A DNA stretch of 14,644 nucleotides from Dehalococcoidia bacterium (GCA_023271485.1 JALPXT010000025.1:1-14644), one strand, 5' to 3'. Numbered from the stretch's first letter, positions 1-6,118 are shown. Made by a program: numbers and translations. Notes: generated from the letters alone by a model not told the origin.

Positions 1-117
1 CTCTTGCCGCATGTGCATTCCAGGTCAGAATCCGGGAACCATTATAGCATATGATGTGCAGCAATGCCTATTCCGCAGTTGAGGGGTCCAGGCCTTCAAG
101 CGGTTTCCGATATCGCC

Positions 118-146
118 TTGACAAGAGGGTCAAGATGCTGTAGAAT
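118..146 (+). promoter_or_regulatory. Sigma-70-type promoter of the PerR-like gene
   Basis: A perfect -35 hexamer TTGACA lies at 118-123. A 17-base spacer separates it from TAGAAT at 141-146, which matches the -10 consensus at five of six bases. The predicted transcription start is near 153, only about 13 bases before the ATG at 166. This promoter lies inside the longer open frame that begins at 64, so it argues against that upstream start. Confidence 0.75.
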
Positions 147-148
147 GG

Positions 149-163
149 TAGTAACCATTACTA
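149..163. promoter_or_regulatory. Inverted-repeat operator at the perR-like start
   Basis: TAGTAA-CCA-TTACTA is a perfect 6-3-6 inverted repeat. It begins two bases after the -10 box, covers the predicted transcription start, and ends two bases before the ATG. The 15-base size and symmetry are what a Fur-family dimer binds, although the sequence differs from the AT-richer Bacillus PER box. The position suggests that the gene represses itself. Binding by this protein is inferred. Confidence 0.6.
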
Positions 164-165
164 TT

Positions 166-552
166 ATGCCGAAAGATTCAAAGCAAAATAAGGCTATCCT
201 GAGTGTTCTGCGAGGGACATCCTCCCATCCTTCGGCCGACTGGATATATGAGGAGGTGCGCAAGCTGATACCTAATATAAGTTTGGGCACGGTGTATCGC
301 AATTTGAAGGTGCTCAAAGAGAACGGTGTCATTCTAGAACTGAGCCTTGCCGGCGCTTCGAGCCGATACGACGCTAACTGTGAGGACCATTACCATTTCC
401 GATGTATTAGGTGCGGCCGTGTCTCCGATGTAGACGAGCCAGTGAACTATGCCCTCGACGAAAAGGTGGCGGGCAATACTGGCTCCAGGATTCTGGGCCA
501 TCGTCTGGAATTCTACGGATTCTGTCCGGATTGCGGGAGATGTAAAGAATAG
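166..552 (+). CDS. perR: PerR-type Fur-family peroxide/metal regulator
   Basis: This is a 128-residue Fur-family repressor, most similar to PerR as I remember the Bacillus subtilis protein. The winged helix spans roughly residues 5-62 and the dimerisation domain follows. The PerR metal-ligand set is present: H21 (SHPSADW), D69 (SSRYD), H75 and H77 (DHYH), and D88 (RVSDV). The aspartate at the last position is the residue linked to peroxide sensing in PerR; Fur proteins usually have Glu. A structural zinc site is formed by C80/C83 and C120/C123. The ATG at 166 is chosen because a strong promoter at 118-146 excludes the frame's first start at 64. The mRNA would have a leader of only about 13 bases and no Shine-Dalgarno. 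The N-terminal arm is about 15 residues shorter than in typical PerR. The GTG/ATG options upstream (for example ATG 145) overlap the -10 box. The gene precedes two selenoproteins and a peroxide-reductase partner, which fits a peroxide-response role. Confidence 0.85.
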   Translation: MPKDSKQNKAILSVLRGTSSHPSADWIYEEVRKLIPNISLGTVYRNLKVLKENGVILELSLAGASSRYDANCEDHYHFRCIRCGRVSDVDEPVNYALDEKVAGNTGSRILGHRLEFYGFCPDCGRCKE

Positions 553-621
553 TATGAGCGGGACCGTCTGGGTTCGAATTCTCATCCTGATCCATCGGGA
601 ATCAGAGAAAAGGAGGAACGC

Positions 622-864
622 ATGGGCGCAGAAAAGGTAGTTATGGTCTATTCCACCCCCACCTGACCCTGGTGCAAGAAAGCCAAGAGTTTCTTGGACG
701 AAAATGGTATTCCGTATCAGGACTTGAACGTAGCCGAAGACAAAAAGGCCCGAGACGAAATGGTCAAGAAGTCAGGCCAGATGGGTGTGCCCGTCATAGA
801 GATAGATGGCGAGATCATGGTGGGCTTCAACCCGACCGCGTTGAAAGAGAGTCTGGGTTTTTAG
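622..864 (+). CDS. Selenocysteine glutaredoxin-like protein (U-P-W-C), read through TGA 664-666
   Basis: The frame from ATG 622 (Shine-Dalgarno AAAAGGAGG, good spacing) reads 14 codons, an in-frame TGA at 664-666, then 65 more codons to TAG 862-864. The 80-residue product is a complete glutaredoxin/NrdH-like thioredoxin fold. After strand 1 (KVVMVYSTPT) comes U15-P-W-C18, where the family has CPWC or CPYC. The cis-Pro motif GVPVIEIDG and the C-terminal FNPTALKESL follow. The TGA sits exactly at the N-terminal active-site Cys, and homology continues seamlessly on both sides, so it is read as selenocysteine, not as a stop. A SECIS-like hairpin follows at 683-697. The nearest functional analogue I know is Cp9 of Clostridium pasteurianum, a glutaredoxin-like protein reduced by the TrxR-like Cp34. 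The reductase gene directly downstream is of that type. Automated callers will miss this gene or start it downstream of the TGA. Confidence 0.87.
683..697 (+). promoter_or_regulatory. Candidate bacterial SECIS hairpin for the Sec-glutaredoxin
   Basis: CCAAGA (683-688) and TCTTGG (692-697) pair perfectly around the loop GTT. The loop starts 22 bases after the TGA at 664-666, and its first base is G. These values fit the published bSECIS pattern (loop 3-14 nt, G in its first two bases, loop 16-37 nt from UGA). SelB binding is inferred. Confidence 0.6.
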
Positions 865-944
865 AAAGACTATCCGCGGAGTCGGCTAGGCTATGCGGCG
901 TAGTGTGGAGTGATCGCAAAGGGAATTTACTGAGGGGGATGGGC

Positions 945-1853
945 ATGTATGAGCTAATTATCCTCGGTGGCGGCCCGGCGGGAATGACGGCTGCGGTCTA
1001 TGCAGCCCGCAAGCGAATAAAGACCCTGCTCCTGAGCAAGGACATCGGGGGCCAGGTGGTCTGGACCATGGGGATTGAAAACTACATGGGCTACCAGTTC
1101 ATCGAGGGCGCGGATCTGATGCAGAAGTTCGAGGAGCAGGTAAAGCAGTTTCCACTGGAGATGAAGATTGGACCCGGCGCTACCCACATAAGGAAAATAG
1201 ATGGCGGGTTTGAGGTTGAGGCCGACGACGGCGCTATCTATCAGGGGAAGTCGGTGATTGTTGCCACCGGGAAGCGGCCTCGCCCGCTGAATGTTCCCGG
1301 CGAGGAAAGGCTTCGGGGCCGAGGAGTGACCTACTGTTCCATTTGCGACGGCCCCATATTTGCCGGCCAGAGGGTGGCGGTAATCGGCGGCGGGAATTCC
1401 GCCCTGGAAGCCGCCGAGGAAATGGTCAAAATAGCCGAGCATGTAGACCTGGTGTCCATTACGCCCCTCACGGGCGACCAGGTGCTCATAGACAAGATAA
1501 CCCCGGCCTCCAATATCAGCCTCTTCCTGGAGCATGAAGTGCTGGAGATAGCGGGAACCGATCGGGTGGAGAGCATCACTGTCAGAGGCCTTCAGAGCAA
1601 GGAGACGGGGGAACTGGCCGTAGGCGGTATTTTTATCGAGATCGGGCTGATCCCGAATTCCGACCTGGCCAGAGATGTGGTAAATCGCAACAGGGCCGGG
1701 GAGATCGAAGTCGATTGTGCCAATGAGACGAACATCGCCGGACTTTTTGCCGCCGGCGACGTGACCAATGTTCCTGAGAAGCAGATTGTCATTGCTGCGG
1801 GGGAAGGGGCTAAGGCATCGCTTGCGGCCCACCGCTACTTACAGAGGCTCTAG
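945..1853 (+). CDS. trxB: AhpF/Cp34-type thioredoxin-reductase-like flavoprotein
   Basis: This 302-residue FAD/NAD(P)H disulfide reductase has an N-terminal FAD dinucleotide motif (LGGGPAGM), a second motif (VIGGGNSALEAAEE), the redox-active C131-S-I-C134 followed by DGP, and the C-terminal FAD motif (GLFAAGDV). The ends of the protein resemble the AhpF core, for example GDQVLIDK and KQIVIAAGEGAKASL. The HRRxxxR pocket of NADPH-dependent thioredoxin reductases is absent after the second motif (VDLVSITPL), so NADH may be the donor; that is inference. ATG 945 is preferred over 939 because the GAGGGG ribosome site (933-938) would abut ATG 939. An open frame from 672 overlaps the selenoprotein gene and is not used. 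Its position just after the Sec-glutaredoxin matches the Cp34/Cp9 pair, so it probably reduces that protein. Confidence 0.9.
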   Translation: MYELIILGGGPAGMTAAVYAARKRIKTLLLSKDIGGQVVWTMGIENYMGYQFIEGADLMQKFEEQVKQFPLEMKIGPGATHIRKIDGGFEVEADDGAIYQGKSVIVATGKRPRPLNVPGEERLRGRGVTYCSICDGPIFAGQRVAVIGGGNSALEAAEEMVKIAEHVDLVSITPLTGDQVLIDKITPASNISLFLEHEVLEIAGTDRVESITVRGLQSKETGELAVGGIFIEIGLIPNSDLARDVVNRNRAGEIEVDCANETNIAGLFAAGDVTNVPEKQIVIAAGEGAKASLAAHRYLQRL

Positions 1854-1894
1854 AATCTTCCAGAAATTGGTTATCAAATAAGGAGGTGCCGGCG

Positions 1895-2122
1895 ATGATT
1901 GAGCAATGTCCGGGGTCAGCGGATATTCGAACACCGACGATAACCCTGAAGAACTGCCCCGAATGCGGTGAAGAGGTAGAGATCTTCTCTAACGAGATGC
2001 AGGTAAAGTGTAGCAACTGCGGATTTACCATATACAACGATGTAGAGGCCTGCATCCAGTGGTGCAAATACGCCGAGGAATGCGTTGGAGAGGAGCTTTA
2101 CAAGAAACTGAAAAAGGAGTGA
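1895..2122 (+). CDS. Small zinc-ribbon protein, function unknown
   Basis: The product has 75 residues. ATG 1895 follows a strong ribosome site (AAGGAGG); the earlier GTG at 1886 overlaps that site and is rejected. The middle holds a zinc-ribbon pattern: NCPECGEE, then KCSNCGF about 17 residues later, so four Cys in two CxxC knuckles. A further cluster follows near the C-terminus in CIQWCKYAEEC. I recall similar short proteins in anaerobes, some labelled phosphohydrolase without clear reason; no enzymatic motif is visible. The gene ends 7 bases before the ferredoxin-like gene, which indicates an operon. A role in metal or redox chemistry with that protein is inferred only from the gene order. 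Confidence 0.8.
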   Translation: MIEQCPGSADIRTPTITLKNCPECGEEVEIFSNEMQVKCSNCGFTIYNDVEACIQWCKYAEECVGEELYKKLKKE

Positions 2123-2129
2123 TGGCGAC

Positions 2130-2900
2130 ATGGTGAAAACAAAGAGAAAGATCATCAAGATCGATGAGGAGAAATGCGATGGATGCGGGCTCTGTATTCC
2201 CTCTTGCCCTGAAGGTGCTCTCCAGATTGTTGATGGAAAAGCAAGAATCGTGAAAGAGAATTTCTGCGACGGACTGGGCGCATGTCTGGGCGACTGTCCC
2301 CAGGGTGCACTGACTATCGAGGAAAAGGAAGTTGAAGAGTACGACGAAGAGGGGGTGATTGCCCACATAAAGGAAACATCGCCCGAACTCCTGGAAAGAC
2401 ACCTGGCACACCTCAAAGAGCATGCTCACGAGCTGCCCCAAGACCATTCGCATCAGGAAGTATGTTCCTGTCCTTCATTGCAGATAATGTCCTGGGGAAA
2501 TGGCGGAGAGTCTTCAGATATACCAAGGATTACCCCTGAGCTAACACAATGGCCGATACAGCTTCATCTGGTTCCACCTCACGCCCCATACTTCCAGAAT
2601 GCGGACTTAGCCTTAGTTGCCGATTGCGTTCCCTTTGCCTATGCCAATTTCCATCGCGATTTTCTGAAAGACAAGGCGATCGCAATATGCTGTCCCAAAC
2701 TTGATGATACCAGCACCTACGTGGGGAAAATCACCCAGATATTGAGAGATGCCAACGTAAAAAGCTTGAAGGTACTTCACATGGAAGTGCCCTGCTGCTT
2801 CGGCCTGGTTCACATCGCCCAGCAAGCACTAGCCCAAAGTGGAAAAGATATCCCCTTCGACAGTGTCGAAATCGGCATAAAGGGTGAAATATCGTCTTAG
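2130..2900 (+). CDS. Ferredoxin-like protein with one complete and one Cys-deficient cluster motif
   Basis: This 256-residue cytosolic protein begins with a 2[4Fe-4S] ferredoxin domain. The first cluster motif is complete: C16, C19, C22 and C26 followed by Pro. The second reads C46-D-G-L49-G-A-C52-L-G-D-C56-P, so the usual second Cys is Leu; a [3Fe-4S] or otherwise unusual cluster is possible. An acidic linker (residues ~60-105) is followed by a C-terminal domain of about 140 residues with conserved-looking stretches WPIQLHLVPPHAPYF, ADCVPFAYANFH, CPKLDD and EVPCCFGL, so additional Cys pairs may bind metal. I recognise this two-part arrangement from anaerobe genomes annotated only as 4Fe-4S protein. 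ATG 2130 has AAGGAG about 10 bases upstream. The ATG at 2122 stops after four codons. It likely shuttles electrons; its partner is not known. Confidence 0.85.
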   Translation: MVKTKRKIIKIDEEKCDGCGLCIPSCPEGALQIVDGKARIVKENFCDGLGACLGDCPQGALTIEEKEVEEYDEEGVIAHIKETSPELLERHLAHLKEHAHELPQDHSHQEVCSCPSLQIMSWGNGGESSDIPRITPELTQWPIQLHLVPPHAPYFQNADLALVADCVPFAYANFHRDFLKDKAIAICCPKLDDTSTYVGKITQILRDANVKSLKVLHMEVPCCFGLVHIAQQALAQSGKDIPFDSVEIGIKGEISS

Positions 2901-2942
2901 ATGATCGATTCTGGTCTTGGCAACTAGAAGAAGGAGGTGCTT

Positions 2943-3662
2943 ATGCCAGAAGAATTGAGTGCCGGATGCGCGCGCCCCGCAGGGGGTCCGGTGGGCGAGA
3001 ACATCGATGCGAGCATGGAGAAAAACAAAGACGTTCGAAAGGAGGAAATGAAGATGATACAGGTAGGCAAGAAGGCTCCGGATTTTACAGCTCCAGGATA
3101 CCATGAGGGAAAGTTCGTTAACGTAAAACTTTCAGACTATCTCGGGAAATGGGTGGTCCTTTGCTTCTATCCCGGTGATTTCACCTTCGTCTGAGCTACC
3201 GAACTTTCAGCAGTTGCTGAAAAGCATTCCGAATTCCAGAAGCTTGGAGTACAAGTTTTGTCCATGAGCATCGACACTAAGTTTGTGCATAAGATGTGGA
3301 ATGATCAGGAGCTCTCCAAGATGGTAGAAGGTGGCATCCCCTTCCCGATGTTGTCCGATGCCGGCGGAAAAGTGGGGACGCTTTATGGTATCTATGACGA
3401 AGATGCCGGCGTTGAGACACGCGGAAGATTCATTATAGACCCCGATGGAATCGTTCAAGCATATGAAGTGTTGACGCCGCCAGTCGGGAGAAATGTGAGT
3501 GAAGCGCTTCGACAGATTCAGGGCTATCAGATGGTGAGGGAGTCAAAAGGGACTGAAGCTGCTCCTTCAGGTTGGAGGCCGGGCAAGATGACCCTGAAAC
3601 CAGGGGTAGATCTGGTAGGTAAAGTGTGGACAGTGTGGAAAACAGAAATGGCTTTTGATTAG
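2943..3662 (+). CDS. Selenocysteine peroxiredoxin (Prx1/AhpC-type), read through TGA 3192-3194
   Basis: Before the TGA the frame ends in CFYPGDFTFV, and after it continues with ATELSAVAEKH. This is the Prx signature FYPxDFTFVC(P/A)TE with selenocysteine at the peroxidatic position. The catalytic Pro and Thr precede it, and the catalytic Arg is in PPVGRN. The full product is 239 residues from ATG 2943 (AAGGAGG upstream). A second good ribosome site (AAAGGAGG, 3038-3044) precedes ATG 3048/3054; from ATG 3054 the Sec is residue 47, the canonical AhpC position. The 35-37 residue N-terminal extension, which contains one Cys, may therefore be optional. At the C-terminus the usual resolving motif VCPxxW reads EAAPSGW, so the resolving Cys is missing and an external thiol or selenol must regenerate the enzyme. 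A SECIS-like hairpin lies at 3205-3222. Known relatives are the Sec peroxiredoxins of anaerobes such as PrxU of Eubacterium acidaminophilum. Automated annotation will split this gene in two. Confidence 0.9.
3205..3222 (+). promoter_or_regulatory. Candidate bacterial SECIS hairpin for the Sec-peroxiredoxin
   Basis: TTTCAGC (3205-3211) pairs perfectly with GCTGAAA (3216-3222) around the loop AGTT. The loop begins 17 bases after TGA 3192-3194 and has G as its second base. This fits the bSECIS pattern (loop 16-37 nt from UGA, G in the first two loop bases). Function is inferred. Confidence 0.65.
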
Positions 3663-3688
3663 GCTCGACCTGCGGTGGTTTCTCGAAA

Positions 3689-4264
3689 ATGAAGATTCTC
3701 GGCATAGCTGGTAGCCCTCGGCGTGGCGGCAATACTGATCTATTGCTGGAGCAGGCGATGGCAGGAGCCAGGGCTGCCGGCGGTGAAGCGGAAAGTATCG
3801 TGCTGCACGGCCTCAACATCTCCCCTTGCAGACACTGCGACGGTTGCCTGAAAGCCGGACGGTGTGTGATCGAGGACGACATGCAATGGATATACACCAG
3901 GCTCCGCGAGGCTGATCGGCTCATCCTTGCCTCCCCGGTGTTCTTCATGTGTCTCACCGCTCAGACGAAGATGATGATCGATCGCTGCCAAGCGCTTTGG
4001 GCAATCAAATATGTGCTGAAGCGGCCGGTGGCCCTGAACTCAGACAAAGAACGCAGAGGACTGTTTATCTCCGTCGGGGGAACCGGTTTCTCCAGGCTGT
4101 TCCAATCATCGCTGGCCACCATCAAGAGCTTTTTCACTGTGCTTGATATTGTCCTGGTGGGAGAAGTGACCTTTTCCCGAATAGATGCGAAAGAAGCCAT
4201 CAAGGAACATCCAACCGCTCTCCAAGATGCCTTCGAGGCCGGCAAAGGGCTGGCATCGGCCTGA
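3689..4264 (+). CDS. Iron-sulfur flavoprotein (NAD(P)H-dependent FMN reductase family)
   Basis: This 191-residue flavodoxin-fold protein has the N-terminal FMN phosphate loop GSPRRGGNTD (residues 8-17) and a compact cluster motif C47-x2-C50-x2-C53-x5-C59. That motif is the signature of archaeal and clostridial iron-sulfur flavoproteins, which carry FMN plus a [4Fe-4S] cluster and reduce O2 or peroxide with ferredoxin electrons. The segment LILASPVFFMCLTAQTK corresponds to the second FMN loop. It starts 26 bases after the peroxiredoxin with only a weak ribosome site (GGTGG), so translation may depend on read-through from upstream. The context, next to a peroxiredoxin and a ferredoxin-like protein, fits oxidative-stress electron transfer. 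Confidence 0.85.
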   Translation: MKILGIAGSPRRGGNTDLLLEQAMAGARAAGGEAESIVLHGLNISPCRHCDGCLKAGRCVIEDDMQWIYTRLREADRLILASPVFFMCLTAQTKMMIDRCQALWAIKYVLKRPVALNSDKERRGLFISVGGTGFSRLFQSSLATIKSFFTVLDIVLVGEVTFSRIDAKEAIKEHPTALQDAFEAGKGLASA

Positions 4265-4334
4265 AGTTCCGAATATAGATGAATGACCGCATGGTCAAAC
4301 GCGGGATACGAGATCACGGCTTGAGGGCGATGAA

Positions 4335-5176
4335 ATGAGAAGAGTGTATCTGGATAACACCGCCACAACCCCTCTGCATCCCGAGGTAGTGGAAGCGATG
4401 CTTCCGTATCTCAGGGATATCTATGGAAACCCCCTCACAACTGGGGGGATGCCCCGAGGGAGGCGATCGAGGACGCCCGAGCCAGGTTAGCCGATCTCAT
4501 CGGCAGCCGGCCTGAGGAGATAATCTTCACCGGCAGCGGTACGGAGTCCAACAACCTGGCCATCAAGGGCCTGGCGCAGGCATACCAGGCGAGGGGCAAA
4601 CACATCGTAATCTCAGCCATCGAGCATTTCTCGGTGATGCACTCGGCCAAGACCATGGAGAAGCGGGGCTTTGCCGCGACCAGCGTTCCGGTAGACGGTT
4701 ACGGGTTGGTCGAGCTCGACGAACTGGCAAAGAGCATCCGGGAGGACACCATCGTCGTCTCCATCATGCACGCCAATGGCGAGGTGGGTACGATTCAGAA
4801 TATCAAGGAAATAGCTAAGCTGTTGAAAGGCAGGGGGATCGTAGGTCACCCCGATAATCGCCTCCCCGGGAACGCCAGCTTCTGCATCGAGTTCATTGAG
4901 GGAGAGGGTATGCTTATGCTACTATCAAGCAGGGGCATTGCTGCCTCCAGCGGCTCCGCCTGCACCTCCAAGGCGCTCAAGGCTTCTCATGTGCTAACTG
5001 CCATGAGGATTCCTCCTGAGATTGCCCAGAGCTCGCTCCTTTTCACACTTGGTCGGGACAATACCGAGGAAGATATTGAATACGTCCTGGAGACCCTGCC
5101 GCCCATCGTTGACAGGTTGAGGCAGATGTCACCTCTTTACGCCAAATTTCTCAAGAAGCAGAGTGGAGGGAGATGA
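4335..5176 (+). pseudogene. nifS: Cysteine desulfurase (NifS/IscS type), frameshifted and internally deleted
   Basis: The N-terminus RRVYLDNTATTPLHPEVVEA from ATG 4335 is typical of PLP-dependent cysteine desulfurases. That frame runs into TAG at 4488-4490 because of a frameshift within about 4425-4442; homology resumes one frame over at WGDAPREAIEDARA (from 4442). The second frame continues through ISAIEHFSV and SIMHANGEVGTIQ to GRGI near 4840. It then jumps directly to GHPDNRLPGNASFC. The missing segment, roughly 120-130 residues, normally contains the Asp that contacts PLP nitrogen and the Schiff-base Lys in the SGHKF-like motif. The catalytic Cys loop SSGSACTSK and the C-terminus are intact to TGA 5174-5176. 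The gene therefore cannot encode an active enzyme as written. It lies directly before iscU, the classic partner, and its stop is 1 base from the iscU ATG. An assembly error is an alternative. Confidence 0.85.
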
Positions 5177-5177
5177 A

Positions 5178-5591
5178 ATGCCTGTTTACAGCGACAAGGT
5201 GATGGGCCACTTCATGAATCCCCGCAATGTAGGGGAGATAGAGGATGCCGACGGGATCGGGGAAGAGGGTAACCCTGTCTGTGGCGATATGATGACCTTC
5301 TACATCAAGGTCAATGACAGTCGCCTCAGCGATATCAAGTTCAAGACCTTCGGCTGCGGTGCCGCCATCGCGGTCTCCAGCATCGTAAGCGAGATGGCCA
5401 GAGGGAAAACCCTGGAGGAGGCCAGAAAAATCACCCCGGCACTGGTGGCGGAAGAACTTCAGGGATTGCCCAAGAACAAGCATCACTGTTCCAACCTTGG
5501 CGCTCAAGCGCTGAATAAGGCCATTGACGACTACCTCAGCAAGCAGGGCAAACCGGTGAAAACTAGAAGGAGGGAAAAGAGAAATGGCTGA
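5178..5591 (+). CDS. iscU: IscU/NifU-type iron-sulfur cluster scaffold
   Basis: This 137-residue protein has the full set of scaffold ligands: C35 with D37 (NPVCGD), C60 (FGCGAAIA), and H103-C104 (HHCSNLG). It assembles [2Fe-2S]/[4Fe-4S] clusters from sulfur delivered by a NifS-type desulfurase and transfers them to apoproteins. The start ATG 5178 has GGAGGG at 5165-5170; the in-frame GTG-like start at 5163 overlaps nifS and is rejected. The tail after residue 120 is Lys/Arg-rich, a feature of the NifU-like bacterial branch. The desulfurase gene just upstream is broken in this sequence, so sulfur would have to come from another enzyme. The next gene overlaps it by 8 bases. Confidence 0.92.
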   Translation: MPVYSDKVMGHFMNPRNVGEIEDADGIGEEGNPVCGDMMTFYIKVNDSRLSDIKFKTFGCGAAIAVSSIVSEMARGKTLEEARKITPALVAEELQGLPKNKHHCSNLGAQALNKAIDDYLSKQGKPVKTRRREKRNG

Positions 5592-5763
5592 AGAGCTACA
5601 GGAAGGCCGGTGTTCTTGTCCCTACTGCGATGAGGAGATATCCCTGGAGACCTCGCTTTTGTGCAAACCGTGCCCGGTAGTACCGCTTTATTGCGTCAAG
5701 TGCGAAATACCGGTGGCGCGGGAACTCAAGGAATGTCCCCAATGTGGCCAGCCCCTGGAGTAG
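5584..5763 (+). CDS. Nine-cysteine mini-protein (double zinc ribbon), function unknown
   Basis: This 59-residue protein is easily missed by gene callers. ATG 5584 has an excellent ribosome site (AAGGAGGG) inside the end of iscU and overlaps the iscU stop by 8 bases, which indicates translational coupling. It carries nine Cys: C10, C12 and C15 (CSCPYC), then CKPC, YCVKC and CPQCG. The spacing resembles two interleaved zinc-ribbon or rubredoxin-like knuckles. No other domain is present. Its coupling to iscU suggests a role in Fe-S or metal handling, but the function is not known. Confidence 0.8.
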   Translation: MAEELQEGRCSCPYCDEEISLETSLLCKPCPVVPLYCVKCEIPVARELKECPQCGQPLE

Positions 5764-5790
5764 CAGAGATCATCGAAAGGAGTTTGCACT

Positions 5791-5988
5791 GTGGTAGATT
5801 CAAGCTCGACCGAGCAGGCCCATCGAATTGTGGACTGCATCGGTTTGTACTGCCCCGTGCCCGTTCTAAACACCAGGCAGGAGATGGACAAACTTGCTAT
5901 TGGCCAGATACTTGAGGTATGGGCGGACGACCGTGCTGCCGAGGAGGATCTGAAGGCCTGGGCGAAGCGGTGCCTATCTCATCATTGA
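5791..5988 (+). pseudogene. tusA: TusA/SirA-family sulfur carrier, C-terminally truncated
   Basis: The frame from GTG 5791 (AAAGGA upstream) encodes a TusA-fold sulfur carrier. The persulfide motif is C21-P-V-P in GLYCPVPVLNTRQEMDKL. The second half, LEVWADDRAAEEDLKAWAKR, also matches the family well. After AWAKR the expected last strand (about 15-20 residues) is lost. The reading frame runs into unrelated codons, CLSHH, and stops at TGA 5986-5988. The DNA from 5972 onward encodes fprA in another frame, so a deletion has joined tusA to fprA. The truncated product lacks a core strand and is probably not functional. The family carries sulfur for tRNA thiolation or other sulfur transfer, which fits the nifS-iscU neighbourhood. 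Confidence 0.8.
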
Positions 5989-6118
5989 TGAGAAAATCGC
6001 CCTCATAGACACAGTCAAGGCGCCATTCTTCCCTGAGGACCAGATATTATTCTCCAGCGACATGTTCGGTCAGCACTTGGCCAGCTCGCAGCGCTTCGAT
6101 GATGAAGTCGATGAGGGC
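5972..6118 (+). pseudogene. fprA: Remnant of A-type flavoprotein (FprA, flavodiiron)
   Basis: Two separate pieces of FprA are joined in one frame. At 5972-6031 it reads AYLIIDEKIALIDTVKAPFF, matching the N-terminal beta-lactamase-fold segment of flavodiiron proteins. From 6032 it reads PEDQILFSSDMFGQH then LASSQRFDDEVDEG, matching the later stretch with the diiron ligands Asp and His. About 100 residues, including the HxExD metal motif, are missing between them. The flavodoxin-like C-terminal half is missing after 6118. Flavodiiron proteins reduce O2 or NO in anaerobes, so the original gene fits the oxygen-defence block. What remains has no start of its own and is fused in frame to the protease gene downstream. 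Confidence 0.78.

Noticed and set aside
64..165. Upstream N-terminal extension of the PerR-like frame
   Set aside because: The region contains the TTGACA/TAGAAT promoter, has no family similarity and no ribosome site before 64.
565..593. tRNA-like T-loop GGTTCGAATT followed by CCA
   Set aside because: The T-stem arms do not pair and no acceptor or anticodon arm exists upstream.
672..944. Long N-terminal extension of the reductase frame
   Set aside because: It overlaps the Sec-glutaredoxin in another frame and shows no family similarity; ATG 945 has its own ribosome site.
954..1832. 292-codon open frame on the minus strand opposite the reductase
   Set aside because: Shadow of the reductase codon pattern; no recognisable domain, and the plus strand gene is clear.
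3192..3194. TGA as a true stop making a truncated peroxiredoxin pseudogene
   Set aside because: The frame is intact on both sides, the TGA sits exactly at the peroxidatic residue, and a second TGA-for-Cys gene and SECIS-like hairpins are present.
5986..5991. Tandem TGA TGA at the end of tusA as selenocysteine codons
   Set aside because: The residues before them are already out of the family frame, and read-through gives no recognisable sequence.
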